Assembly (NCBI RefSeq): GCF_038002225.1
Contig: NZ_JBBOCA010000001.1
Coordinates: 3,658,001-3,722,000, forward strand
Length of the DNA stretch: 64,000 bases
Source of the DNA: Paenibacillus sp. FSL R7-0204
GTDB taxonomy: Bacteria > Bacillota > Bacilli > Paenibacillales > Paenibacillaceae
Reading direction: 5' to 3'
This document shows, in pieces, positions 52,134 to 59,720 of the stretch; the stretch's first letter is position 1; the number at the start of each line of letters is the position of its first letter. The notes under the pieces are model-generated. The model ran no database searches and was not told the DNA's origin. It saw only the letters and a list, made by a program, of their open reading frames with translations. A program made the translations under genes and the position numbers.

Positions 52134-52203
52134 GTGAGGAGCAGAGACTGGATGTCGCCACACCCCTGCCTAAGCCCTTCACTTTTGTATGAGTAAATAT
52201 CTA

Positions 52204-52254
52204 TTGCAAAACTAATCTTATTAGTTTATATTTAAACTAATAAGATTAGTTTTG
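52204..52254 (+). promoter_or_regulatory. Promoter with two TetR-type operators
   Basis: -35 TTGCAA (52204-52209), 17-bp spacer, -10 TATATT (52227-52232). Operator 1 ACTAATCTTATTAGT (52211-52225) fills the spacer; operator 2 ACTAATAAGATTAGT (52236-52250) lies just after the -10. The whole 48-bp region is itself a near-perfect inverted repeat. Clear repression architecture, probably by the TetR protein encoded downstream. Confidence 0.85.
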
Positions 52255-52268
52255 AGGAGGAATTTGCA

Positions 52269-52997
52269 ATGAGAGTGACAAGAGAAGGCAGTTTGCATCA
52301 GCTTACGTGGCTGCCGCGTATTTTTCCAGTGAATTGCTATTTGATCGAAGAAGAAGAGGAGCTTACACTTATAGACGCGGGAATGTCTTACAGTCTGCAG
52401 GGCATTCTGAATCAGTCCGCCAAGCTCGGTAAGCCGCTGACCCGCATCATCCTGACCCATGGCCACATGGATCATGTCGGGGCGCTTGATGCCTTGAAGA
52501 AGCAGCTGCCGGAGGCTAAGGTCTATATCTCGGAGCGGGATGCTGCATTGTTGGCCGGTGACCGCTCGTTAAGAGCCGGTGAGCTGCAGACTCCTATTAA
52601 GGGCAGTGTACCCGCCAAAATAGTAACCCGCCCCGACATTCTGCTGCATGACGGCGATCGCATCGGTTCGCTGACAGCGTACAGCACTCCCGGACATACG
52701 CCGGGATCGATGTCTTTTCAGGACCGGCGCAGTGGAGCGCTGATCGCTGGTGATGCGTTCCAGACCTTCCGGGCCACGGCGGTGTCCGGCAAGAAGGTGG
52801 CCTGGTTTCCTTTTCCGGCTATGGCGACTTGGAGCTCTGAACAGGCCTTGGTCAGTGCTTACAGGCTGATTGATCTTACCCCAACTGTACTGGCGATAGG
52901 ACACGGTGATCTGCTTATAGCTCCGGTAGAGGCGATGAAGCGGGCGGCTGCGGAGGCTGAAGGACAGTTAAAGGGAGGAGAGAGGGTACATGGCTAG
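52269..52997 (+). CDS. Metallo-beta-lactamase-fold hydrolase
   Basis: A 242-residue cytoplasmic hydrolase. The metal-binding motif HGHMDHVGALD, a second histidine in STPGHTPGSMSFQD, and Asp in IAGDAFQTF are the MBL ligands. It is not a specific beta-lactamase type; glyoxalase II/quorum-lactonase-like enzymes share the fold. ATG 52269 follows GAGGAGGAATT. It overlaps the TetR gene by eight bases and shares its autoregulated promoter, so the enzyme probably acts on, or is induced by, the regulator's ligand. Confidence 0.88.
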   Translation: MRVTREGSLHQLTWLPRIFPVNCYLIEEEEELTLIDAGMSYSLQGILNQSAKLGKPLTRIILTHGHMDHVGALDALKKQLPEAKVYISERDAALLAGDRSLRAGELQTPIKGSVPAKIVTRPDILLHDGDRIGSLTAYSTPGHTPGSMSFQDRRSGALIAGDAFQTFRATAVSGKKVAWFPFPAMATWSSEQALVSAYRLIDLTPTVLAIGHGDLLIAPVEAMKRAAAEAEGQLKGGERVHG

Positions 52998-53574
52998 AGC
53001 AGGCCTGGATACGCACACGCTGGTGCTGGCTGCCGCAGAGCTGGCAGATGAATATGGCATGGAAGAAGTGACGCTGGCTGCACTTGCCGCGAAGCTGGGT
53101 GTCCGTTCCCCGTCACTCTATAATCACATCAACGGGCTTGCGGGGCTGCGTACACTGATGGCGGTATATGGTCTGGAGCAGCTATATGAGGTCATATCGG
53201 AGGCAACGGAGGGGCTCAGCGGAGAAGCTGCGGTACATGCGATGAGTCAGGCTTACATCGGATTCACCAGAGCGCACCCGGGGCTGTACCAGACGACGTT
53301 AAAAGCACCCGAACAGGGGGACACCGCTCTGGAGGCGGCGAGTGCAAAGATCCTGTCGCTCCTCCTCCAAATGATATCCACGTTCGGCTTGGATGAAGAA
53401 GGCAATCTGCATGCTGTCCGTGGACTACGGAGTATCCTGCATGGATTGTCTACCCTGGAGCATCAAGGCGGATTTGGAATGCCGCTTGACCTGAATGTTA
53501 CTCTCACCCGGCTGATTAATACCTATATTGCGGGAATCCGCTGTATGGGAGCGGACGAAGCACGCCTGAAATAA
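52990..53574 (+). CDS. TetR-family regulator (WHG-type C-terminal domain)
   Basis: A 194-residue repressor with N-terminal helix-turn-helix (about 10-55: ELADEYGMEEVTLAALAAKLGVRSPSLYNHINGLAGLRTLM) and a C-terminal ligand domain of the TetR_C_33/WHG kind (AVHAMSQAYIGFTRAHPGLYQTTL, VRGLRSILHGLSTLE). It is co-transcribed with the MBL hydrolase and should bind the paired operators at 52211-52250. It is followed by a bidirectional terminator. Confidence 0.9.
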   Translation: MARAGLDTHTLVLAAAELADEYGMEEVTLAALAAKLGVRSPSLYNHINGLAGLRTLMAVYGLEQLYEVISEATEGLSGEAAVHAMSQAYIGFTRAHPGLYQTTLKAPEQGDTALEAASAKILSLLLQMISTFGLDEEGNLHAVRGLRSILHGLSTLEHQGGFGMPLDLNVTLTRLINTYIAGIRCMGADEARLK

Positions 53575-53617
53575 CAACAAAGAGCAATCTCCTAGTGAGG
53601 TTGCTCTTTGTTGTTAC
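53574..53617. terminator. Bidirectional terminator
   Basis: AACAACAAAGAGCAA pairs with TTGCTCTTTGTTGTT plus an inner CTC/GAG. It separates the TetR gene from the convergent regulator. Confidence 0.88.
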
Positions 53618-54273
53618 GGCTGATTTGGCCTAACGGTGTAAATGCAGTTTCTTCCTCCTTTTAAAATGTACTCCCCCCGTTCAATATGAACATCCTCCCC
53701 TAGAACGGTTTTAAATAAATGCAGTTCATTCTTGCATAACCCGGTACATACAGCCGCCGCTTCACAGATCGGGCAATGTTTCTCGATGAATAAGAGACTG
53801 CCATCCTCCTGCTCCTTAACCTCGGCCATATAACCTTCATTCGTTCGAATCTCGGCCAGTTTCTCCAATTTCTCTCTAACATCCGAGGCCGTGCCAAGAT
53901 GCTGGAGATATTGTGCCTGCATCTTTTTATTTCGAACATCCAGCAGCTTGTCCAGACCTTCGTTACCAAAAGCTTCTTTCATCGACTGAATAAGACTGAT
54001 GGATAAGTCCGAATATCCGGTTGGGAAAAATCGGTTAGCCGCGGGTGTCAATATCCATAACTTAGTGGGCCGTCCCATGGGACGCGCTTCTTCCACATTC
54101 GTAACTAATCCTTCTTCCTTCAGTGCATTCAAATGTTGGCGAATAGCCATTCCAGACAGTGAAAATTGAGAGGAAAGGGTCATAACATCCAAGCCCCCAC
54201 GCTCTTTTAACAGATTAATGATCGCTCTTCGGGTACTGGTGGAGACATCCTTTTTAATTTGATTCCGGCTCAT
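53614..54273 (-). CDS. SufR-like Fe-S cluster-binding transcriptional regulator
   Basis: A 219-residue regulator. Winged helix at about 15-75 (RRAIINLLKERGGLDVMTLSSQFSLSGMAIRQHLNALKEEGLV). The C-terminal domain carries five cysteines (167, 170, 176, 180, 210) in CPICEAAAVCTGLC and GGRNCIY, the arrangement seen in SufR-type proteins that sense Fe-S status through a bound cluster. It is divergent from an MFS gene and its downstream Fe-S assembly-type genes, with two palindromes between them. GC is lower than in the bordering genes. ATG follows GGAGGGGCACC. Confidence 0.85.
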   Translation of the reverse strand: MSRNQIKKDVSTSTRRAIINLLKERGGLDVMTLSSQFSLSGMAIRQHLNALKEEGLVTNVEEARPMGRPTKLWILTPAANRFFPTGYSDLSISLIQSMKEAFGNEGLDKLLDVRNKKMQAQYLQHLGTASDVREKLEKLAEIRTNEGYMAEVKEQEDGSLLFIEKHCPICEAAAVCTGLCKNELHLFKTVLGEDVHIERGEYILKGGRNCIYTVRPNQP

Positions 54274-54315
54274 GGTGCCCCTCCTTTTGCAGCTATTGAA
54301 GCTATATCACTCCCT

Positions 54316-54412
54316 ACATTTTAAATAAAAATGTTGACAAAGTCAAAGGCGGACTGTAGCTTAGACATTATAAATAAAAATGTTTACTAAGTATCCGGAT
54401 ACGATGTATACA
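54316..54412. promoter_or_regulatory. Divergent promoter region with two palindromes
   Basis: Palindrome 1 ACATTTTAAATAAAAATGT (54316-54334) is perfect; palindrome 2 ACATTATAAATAAAAATGT (54365-54383) is near-perfect, 49 bp later. A TTGACA (54334-54339) abuts the first. A possible MFS promoter is TTTACT (54383-54388), 18-bp spacer, TATACA (54407-54412). Likely operators for the SufR-like regulator. Confidence 0.7.
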
Positions 54413-54440
54413 TACCAAACTTTCTTGGAGGTTACCATTC

Positions 54441-55844
54441 ATGTCGTCTAATCATCAAAGTATTTTCAGCCCGCGTTATTTTGCACTATCCATAGGGATT
54501 ATCCTGTCCGTGATGGCCGTTGGATTCGAAGGTCTATCCGTAACCACCATTGCTCCTTCGATTGCTGGAGACTTGAACGGTCTTAGCCTGTTCGGGTGGA
54601 TATTCAGTACATATCTGCTTGCGCAGATTATCGGGACGCTGGTCGTCGGTCGAATCATAGATAAAAGAGGCCCTGCTGCACCATTCACTTATGCGCTTCT
54701 GTTGTTCATCGCAGGACTGGTCGCTGCGGCAACAGCAGGCGATATGTATATCATGATTGGATCACGGGCCCTGCAAGGCTTGGGTGCCGGAGCCATGATG
54801 ACTTGTGTGTATACAGCTATTTCCTTAAGTTACCCGGATGAGTTACGTGCCAAAATACTTGGAGCCTTTGGTACAGCCTATGTTCTTCCGTCCATGCTGG
54901 GTCCATATGTGGCAGGTCTTATAGCAGATCAGTGGTCGTGGCGGTTTGTTTTCTGGGGGATCTTACCTGTGCTGGTCGTTTCAGCAGTGCTTAGTTTACC
55001 GGCTTTCAGGAAATTGAAAGTGCAGCAGACGGGAGGGGCTAGCGCTTCATCCACTTGGATGGCGTTACTGTTAACGATGGGTACTGGTCTTTTCCTGGTT
55101 GGTCTTAGTATGCTTCCGGGTATGATGGGATTTGTCTTCGCCCTGATTGGCCTCGTAGGTATGATATTACCGCTCCGTCAATTGCTGCCGAAGGGAACGC
55201 TTACGCTCCGGAGAGGCATGCCAGCGATTCTGGCAACACGCGGGCTGTTCTTCGCCGCCTATGCCAGCACACAGAATTTCTTGGTATTGGCTCTAATTGA
55301 TGTGAAAGGAATAACCCCTTCTCAGGCGGGTTTAATCGTAGCGAGTGCAGCATTAAGCTGGTGTATCATTTCATATCTGCAAGGACGTTGGGATGCGGCA
55401 GATCAGGGCCGTGGACGTCATATGAGAATCATTCTGGGGGTATTTCTGCTTGCCGTAGGGATTGCCATCGTCTTTTGGATACCGGTTGTTTCTGTTGCCG
55501 TTGCAGTTATGGGTCAGATTACCGCCGGGGTCGGTATTGGATTGGCGCATCCGGTTAGCGGTGTTGTAGCCTTTTCCCAAGCCGGGGAAGGCGGCGCGGG
55601 CCAAACCTCGGCAAATCTGCAATTTGCTGATTCTTTTACACCCGGTGTAGTTATCGGGATTGGGGGTTCTATCCTTGTCGTGTGTCAGGCTGCTGGAATG
55701 TCACTGCAATCCGGCTTAATTGTAGCGATGGGCTTCCATCTCTTGTTGATCGTCATAAGTCTGACTGCCAGTACCCGGATCTCACCGCAATCCATCAGGA
55801 AAGCTGCTCCTAAGAAAGAGGGTGTAAATATCATTGTCCACTGA
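54441..55844 (+). CDS. MFS transporter (14-TM DHA2-like)
   Basis: A 467-residue transporter with about 14 helices in the EmrB/QacA style: motif A GRIIDKRGPAAPF and SRALQGLGAGAMMT. Such proteins usually export drugs or toxic metabolites. It is divergent from the SufR-like regulator behind the two palindromes and heads a run of four genes (MFS, HxlR, IscA-like, HesB-like). Start ATG 54441 has TTGGAGG before it. Confidence 0.88.
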   Translation: MSSNHQSIFSPRYFALSIGIILSVMAVGFEGLSVTTIAPSIAGDLNGLSLFGWIFSTYLLAQIIGTLVVGRIIDKRGPAAPFTYALLLFIAGLVAAATAGDMYIMIGSRALQGLGAGAMMTCVYTAISLSYPDELRAKILGAFGTAYVLPSMLGPYVAGLIADQWSWRFVFWGILPVLVVSAVLSLPAFRKLKVQQTGGASASSTWMALLLTMGTGLFLVGLSMLPGMMGFVFALIGLVGMILPLRQLLPKGTLTLRRGMPAILATRGLFFAAYASTQNFLVLALIDVKGITPSQAGLIVASAALSWCIISYLQGRWDAADQGRGRHMRIILGVFLLAVGIAIVFWIPVVSVAVAVMGQITAGVGIGLAHPVSGVVAFSQAGEGGAGQTSANLQFADSFTPGVVIGIGGSILVVCQAAGMSLQSGLIVAMGFHLLLIVISLTASTRISPQSIRKAAPKKEGVNIIVH

Positions 55845-56133
55845 GGATAAGGAGAAACTTCTTATTGCCTATGACATCATCGGGTCTAAATGGACGATCC
55901 ATATCTTATTCACTCTTTCTTACGGTCCGAAGAAGTTTAGCGAAATGACCCGGAGTATTCCTTCCATTACGCAAAGAATCCTGTCCCAGCGTTTAAAGGA
56001 GCTTCAACATCATAATCTGGTCAAGAGAACCAGTCCCCAGCGTCCTACACGAACCATGTATGAACTTACACCAAAAGGAGTAGCTCTCGCTACGTTCATA
56101 CCTTGTCTAATGGACTGGGGGACCCAAAACTAA
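55834..56133 (+). CDS. HxlR-family transcriptional regulator
   Basis: A 99-residue winged-helix protein with the HxlR pattern: DIIGSKWTIHILFTLSYGPKKFSEMTRSIPSITQRILSQRLKELQHHNLV, then MYELTPKG. HxlR proteins usually have a conserved Cys near the N-terminus that senses redox; here none lies in the first 20 residues, and the only Cys is in FIPCLMDWG near the end. Start TTG 55834 overlaps the MFS stop by 11 bases. Confidence 0.85.
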   Translation: MSTEDKEKLLIAYDIIGSKWTIHILFTLSYGPKKFSEMTRSIPSITQRILSQRLKELQHHNLVKRTSPQRPTRTMYELTPKGVALATFIPCLMDWGTQN

Positions 56134-56159
56134 ATTAAGCTTGTATAGGAGGAATGAAA

Positions 56160-56519
56160 ATGAACATTGAGGTCAGTGAGATCGCAGCAGAGAAAATCGC
56201 CGAAATCATATTAACCGCTGATACAAGGCACTCTTTTCTTAGAGTAGGTGTTGAAGAAGGGGGATGCAGCGGATTGTCTTATACCCTTGTATTGGATGAG
56301 CAGCAAACAGAGGAGGATGTGGTGTTCAATAAAGATAAATTCCGTCTATTAGTTCACACGAAGAGTATTCCATATATCGATGGTCTTGAAATTGACTATG
56401 AACAAAGCGGAATGATAGGCGGATTCACCATGAATAACCCTAATGCCAAAGCATCATGTGGATGCGGGGCCAGTTTTCGGATGGCTAACTATCGGGGAGA
56501 AGTTAAAAAATGTGATTAA
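56160..56519 (+). CDS. IscA/HesB-type Fe-S assembly protein
   Basis: A 119-residue A-type carrier. The three conserved cysteines are present: Cys36 in GGCSGLSYTLV, Cys100 and Cys102 in ASCGCGASF. It carries or delivers Fe-S clusters or iron. ATG 56160 is chosen over ATG 56154 because ATAGGAGG is too close to the latter. It is preceded by the HxlR gene and followed after 28 bases by a HesB-like gene. Finding an A-type carrier beside a SufR-like regulator suggests a coherent iron-sulfur unit. Confidence 0.88.
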   Translation: MNIEVSEIAAEKIAEIILTADTRHSFLRVGVEEGGCSGLSYTLVLDEQQTEEDVVFNKDKFRLLVHTKSIPYIDGLEIDYEQSGMIGGFTMNNPNAKASCGCGASFRMANYRGEVKKCD

Positions 56520-56547
56520 CCAGCAGGAAGGGAAGGAGCGAAGAGAA

Positions 56548-56832
56548 ATGATATCATTTGAAGTATCTAAACAAGCGATTGATTCTTTTAAGGATGAATG
56601 GGGTTTGGCAGAGGCCCAACATGTAAGGATATATGCAAAATATGCGGGTGGAGGCTCAGATGCTTTTACAATTGGCATCAATGCAAGTGCTACACCGATT
56701 GATCCGGCAGTGGTTCAATCTATCGGCGGCTTTCATTTCTTTGTCGAGAAATCAGATGCCTGGATTTTACAGGATGAGCATTTTAAGATTGGCTGTAATG
56801 AAAATGGTATATTTTTAAACAAAATCTCCTAA
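56548..56832 (+). CDS. HesB-like (YneR-type) protein
   Basis: A 94-residue protein in the HesB/YneR superfamily: FEVSKQAIDSFKDEWGL, VRIYAKYAGGGSDAFTIGINA, GFHFFVEKSDAWIL, HFKIGCNENGIFL. It lacks the paired C-terminal CGC motif of true A-type carriers, as YneR-type proteins do; its only Cys is in IGCNENG. Role unknown. Start ATG 56548 follows GGGAAGGAGCGAAG, at 28 bases from the IscA-like gene; probably co-transcribed. Confidence 0.78.
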   Translation: MISFEVSKQAIDSFKDEWGLAEAQHVRIYAKYAGGGSDAFTIGINASATPIDPAVVQSIGGFHFFVEKSDAWILQDEHFKIGCNENGIFLNKIS

Positions 56833-56920
56833 TAAGCATATGCAGGAAGTGAATTTGCTCATTTATAGTGATAAGCTTAATTTGGTGTACAAGCCAGATT
56901 GATTTAGGAGGCTGAATTAC

Positions 56921-57613
56921 TTGGGAGAAGCAGGTAAGCAAGAGAATGTAACCACCTTTGAAGAGATGGCTGAGGTAGTCGCCAGGCTGGGGATTGTGCC
57001 GCTGGCACCCCTGATCCCGGAGCATCCGTCTGTGAACGGGCTGACGCTGGCGGAGAATTGGCATACCGATACAGAGCTGGACCCCTGGCGCTGGCGGGTG
57101 AGATTTCCCGGAGAAGGCTTAGCCGGCTACGGAAAATTCATCAAGAAAAAAGCCGTGCTCGTATCCCGCGACTGGCTTCCGGCTTACTTGGCAGCGGCTG
57201 GACCTCAGCAGTCTCTCGAAGAGCGGTATAAGAGCGGCCTGGCCACGAGAGAAGCGCTTACCCTGCTGGAGATTATCCTGGTGAATGAGGGAATTGAGAC
57301 ACGCCAGCTGCGCTCCATGGCGGATATGAAGGCCAAAGAGAAGAAGACGGCTTTTGACAATGCGGTAACGGAGCTGCAAGGGTCTCTGGATATCGTAATC
57401 TCCGGCGTGAAGCAGCGGGTGAATGCGGACGGAGAGCCGAATGGCTGGAACAGCACCTCTTTTGAAACCTCGGGGTACTGGATGCATGAAGCGGGCATTC
57501 CGCACTTTGAGGGATCAAGAGAAGAGGCGATAGCCTGGCTGCGTTCACGTATGGAAGCGGCGTGGGCACCGGAGGCGGTTGCCTGGATTAACAAGGCGCT
57601 GGGCTGGAAATAG
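56921..57613 (+). CDS. Conserved protein, possibly AlkZ-related
   Basis: A 230-residue cytoplasmic protein. It starts with TTG behind TTTAGGAGGC. The N-terminal part has LGIVPLAPLIPEHPSVNGLTLAENWHT and DPWRWRVRFPGEGLAGYGKFI; later comes GIETRQLRSMADMKAKEKKTAFDNAVTELQGSLDIVISGVKQ, which resembles a winged-helix segment of AlkZ-like DNA glycosylase relatives. I am not sure of the family. The QNEG-type catalytic motif of AlkZ is not evident. Only the fold is suggested. Confidence 0.6.
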   Translation: MGEAGKQENVTTFEEMAEVVARLGIVPLAPLIPEHPSVNGLTLAENWHTDTELDPWRWRVRFPGEGLAGYGKFIKKKAVLVSRDWLPAYLAAAGPQQSLEERYKSGLATREALTLLEIILVNEGIETRQLRSMADMKAKEKKTAFDNAVTELQGSLDIVISGVKQRVNADGEPNGWNSTSFETSGYWMHEAGIPHFEGSREEAIAWLRSRMEAAWAPEAVAWINKALGWK

Positions 57614-57618
57614 ACAAG

Positions 57619-57656
57619 GAACGGTAGTCCTCTCGGTGAAGAGGGCTGCCGTTTTT
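57619..57656 (+). terminator. Terminator
   Basis: AACGGTAGTCCTCT pairs with AGAGGGCTGCCGTT, followed by TTTG. Confidence 0.85.
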
Positions 57657-57674
57657 GCCATTTTACGATGGTGA

Positions 57675-57719
57675 ACAAATAAAAACGGCTAATCTCATTC
57701 CCGCAGGAGCAGACCGGCC
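57675..57719 (-). terminator. Terminator of the small membrane-protein gene
   Basis: On the minus strand ACGGCCGGTCT pairs with AGATTAGCCGT around about 17 bases, then TTTTTATT. Confidence 0.6.
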
Positions 57720-57775
57720 GTAAGCGCTTACGAATATATGATTGTCCTGCATATGTTGTGTATATTGAAGCAGCC

Positions 57776-57952
57776 TTACAGCATAGGGCCAAGGTAGGCA
57801 ACCAGGAAATACAGGAATCCGAACAGCAGCATGATATAGGCGGTGTACTTGATGGCGTCGGAGGCAACAATACTTAAGTCTTTGGGAGCCTGGACTTCCA
57901 GACGTTCTGTTTCCGTAGAATCCGTGTTGTCATGATTGAAAGATTCTTTCAT
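57776..57952 (-). CDS. Small single-TM membrane protein
   Basis: A 58-residue protein: a hydrophilic acidic N-terminus (MKESFNHDNTDSTETERLEV) and one C-terminal helix (about 38-56, TAYIMLLFGFLYFLVAYLG). It has a perfect ribosome site (GGAGGGAATTCTG) and its own terminator, so it is likely real. No known family recognised. Its promoter region up to 58100 is AT-rich with several TTGTGA/TTCACA-like words but no convincing operator. Confidence 0.6.
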   Translation of the reverse strand: MKESFNHDNTDSTETERLEVQAPKDLSIVASDAIKYTAYIMLLFGFLYFLVAYLGPML

Positions 57953-58439
57953 CAGAATTCCCTCCTTAGATTATTCATGGACTACAATCTTCCTCATTTG
58001 GCACTGTAAACACTATCTATAATTGTATTGTGACATATTTGTGAACTAATTTCAACAATATTGTGAAAATTCTTTGACTGAATGTTCACATTTGGGCTGT
58101 TTGGGTTGCTTTGACCCACTTAACTTCAACTCCGGTTGCACTTTATACATTAGATGAGTGCTAATTTCGCCGAAAAAATGGATCTATTGCACTCTATACA
58201 CTAGAATTTTGAGAAAACGGGGGTTTGGAGCTGAAATCCGGAAATCTGTTGTACGAAATGCAGCAGAAGGTGTTTTAACCGTAGTTTCCGTGAATTCTAT
58301 TGCAGAAAGTGCAATCAGCCACTCACTCATTAAATCTCATAGCACTCACAGGGGAAAAGTCCCCCTGAAAAACACAAAGACCCCGCCATATGCCTCAAAA
58401 GGAAATAGCGGGGTCTCATTCATAGTACAATGATTAAGC
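57953..58439. other. Gene-free stretch with a phased repeat array
   Basis: No supported gene. 57960-58090 is an AT-rich promoter-like region. From 58137 four related units follow at 58137, 58187, 58249 and 58300: TTGCACTTTATACATTAGA, TTGCACTCTATACACTAGA, TTGTACGAAATGCAGCAGA and a more diverged TTGCAGAAAGTGCAATCAG. A minus-strand terminator closes the stretch. Confidence 0.55.
58377..58418 (-). terminator. Terminator of the aminopeptidase pair
   Basis: AGACCCCGC pairs with GCGGGGTCT around about 22 bases. On the minus strand it is followed by TTGTGTTTTT. Confidence 0.8.
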
Positions 58440-59684
58440 TTAAGCCCAATCTCCATTACGGAAGATCGGGTCGGTGGAGCCGTCATCGGCAATCCCGTCG
58501 ATGTTCATCTCCGGGGAGCCCATCATGAAGTCGACATGGGTGAGGCTTTGGTTCATGCCCAAGTCTACCAGCTGTTCCTTAGTCATGTTAATGCCGTCCT
58601 GCAGGGTGAAGGCGTAGGAAGCGCCAAGTGCCAGATGGCAGGAAGCATTCTCGTCATACAGGGTGGTGTAGTAGAGAATGCCGCTCTCCGAGATCGGGGA
58701 GTGGAAAGGCACAAGCGCCACTTCACCGAAGTAGGCGGCACCTTCATCCATGGCCAGCAGGGAAGCAAGGGCTTCCTGGCCCACCTCAGCGGTGAAGTCT
58801 GTAACTTTACCATTCTCCAGGGTCAGGCTGAAGCGGTCGATGATGTTGCCGCCATAGCTGAGCGGCTTCGTGCTGCGGACCGTGCCGTTCGCACCACTCT
58901 TGAGCGGAGCGGTGAACACTTCCTCGGTCGGAATGTTCGCCAGGAAGGACATGCCGCGGCTGTTCACCGCGCCCGCCTGACACCAGATATGTCCTGCAGG
59001 CAATTCGATCGTCAGATCGGTGCCCGGTGCCGTGTAGTGCAGCTTGCGGTATTTCTTGGCGTTCAGCAGCTCACAGCGCTGCTTCAGGCCGGCCAGATGG
59101 ACACTCCAGGCCTGCACCGGATTCTCCTGGTCTGCGCGCACAGCCTTGAAGATGGCGTCCCAGAGCAGTTCAATCTGCTGCTCAGGCGCAGCGTCCGGGA
59201 ACACCTTTGCGGCCCAAGAGGCGGATGGGAAGGCGAGGCCGGTCCAGCTGACCTGATTAGCCATCAGCATTTCGCGGTAAGGAGCCATAGCTTGACCGGC
59301 GGTCTTCTGATGGTCCGCAATGCGGCTTGCATCTACTCCGTTCAGCAAGTCCGGATTCGCTGAGATGATTGTCAGGAACGCTGCTCCGCCCCGTGCCAGA
59401 TCCTCCAGTTCATCAGCCTGCCACTTCGGCGGCTCCAGGAAGCTCTCGGACGGCGCCAGATCATAACGGGTACGGGTGACGAATTCATCGGAATAGTTAA
59501 CCTTGACGAGCTTCGCACCTGCTTCATAGGCCTGGCGTACAATCAGGCGGACCAGCTCAGCCGATACGATATCCGCGTTCACGACAAGGGTCTGGCCGGG
59601 TTGAATATTAACGCCAATCTTTACAGCGAGCAGTGCGTAATTCTCCAGCTTTTGGTTGAAATCCAGCAATAGCTTCAGCTCCAT
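58440..59684 (-). CDS. M29-family aminopeptidase (AmpS/AmpT-type), copy 1
   Basis: A 414-residue cytoplasmic metalloaminopeptidase that removes N-terminal residues from peptides with two Co/Zn ions. Metal-ligand motifs include PTEEVFTAP, GASYAFTL, EVALVPFHSPISESGILYY and the C-terminal NQSLTHVDFMMGSPEMNIDG. ATG 59684 has no good ribosome site; an in-frame TTG at 59669 has GGAG about nine bases upstream and would give a start aligning with the paralogue. It lies 36 bases downstream of its paralogue. Confidence 0.9.
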   Translation of the reverse strand: MELKLLLDFNQKLENYALLAVKIGVNIQPGQTLVVNADIVSAELVRLIVRQAYEAGAKLVKVNYSDEFVTRTRYDLAPSESFLEPPKWQADELEDLARGGAAFLTIISANPDLLNGVDASRIADHQKTAGQAMAPYREMLMANQVSWTGLAFPSASWAAKVFPDAAPEQQIELLWDAIFKAVRADQENPVQAWSVHLAGLKQRCELLNAKKYRKLHYTAPGTDLTIELPAGHIWCQAGAVNSRGMSFLANIPTEEVFTAPLKSGANGTVRSTKPLSYGGNIIDRFSLTLENGKVTDFTAEVGQEALASLLAMDEGAAYFGEVALVPFHSPISESGILYYTTLYDENASCHLALGASYAFTLQDGINMTKEQLVDLGMNQSLTHVDFMMGSPEMNIDGIADDGSTDPIFRNGDWA

Positions 59685-59720
59685 TCATTATCTGATGAAA
59701 TGCAATAACTTATAAGGGGT

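Noticed and set aside
58020..58095. Rex or Fnr site (TTGTGAA and TTCACA words)
   Set aside because: The half sites are not correctly spaced for either consensus.
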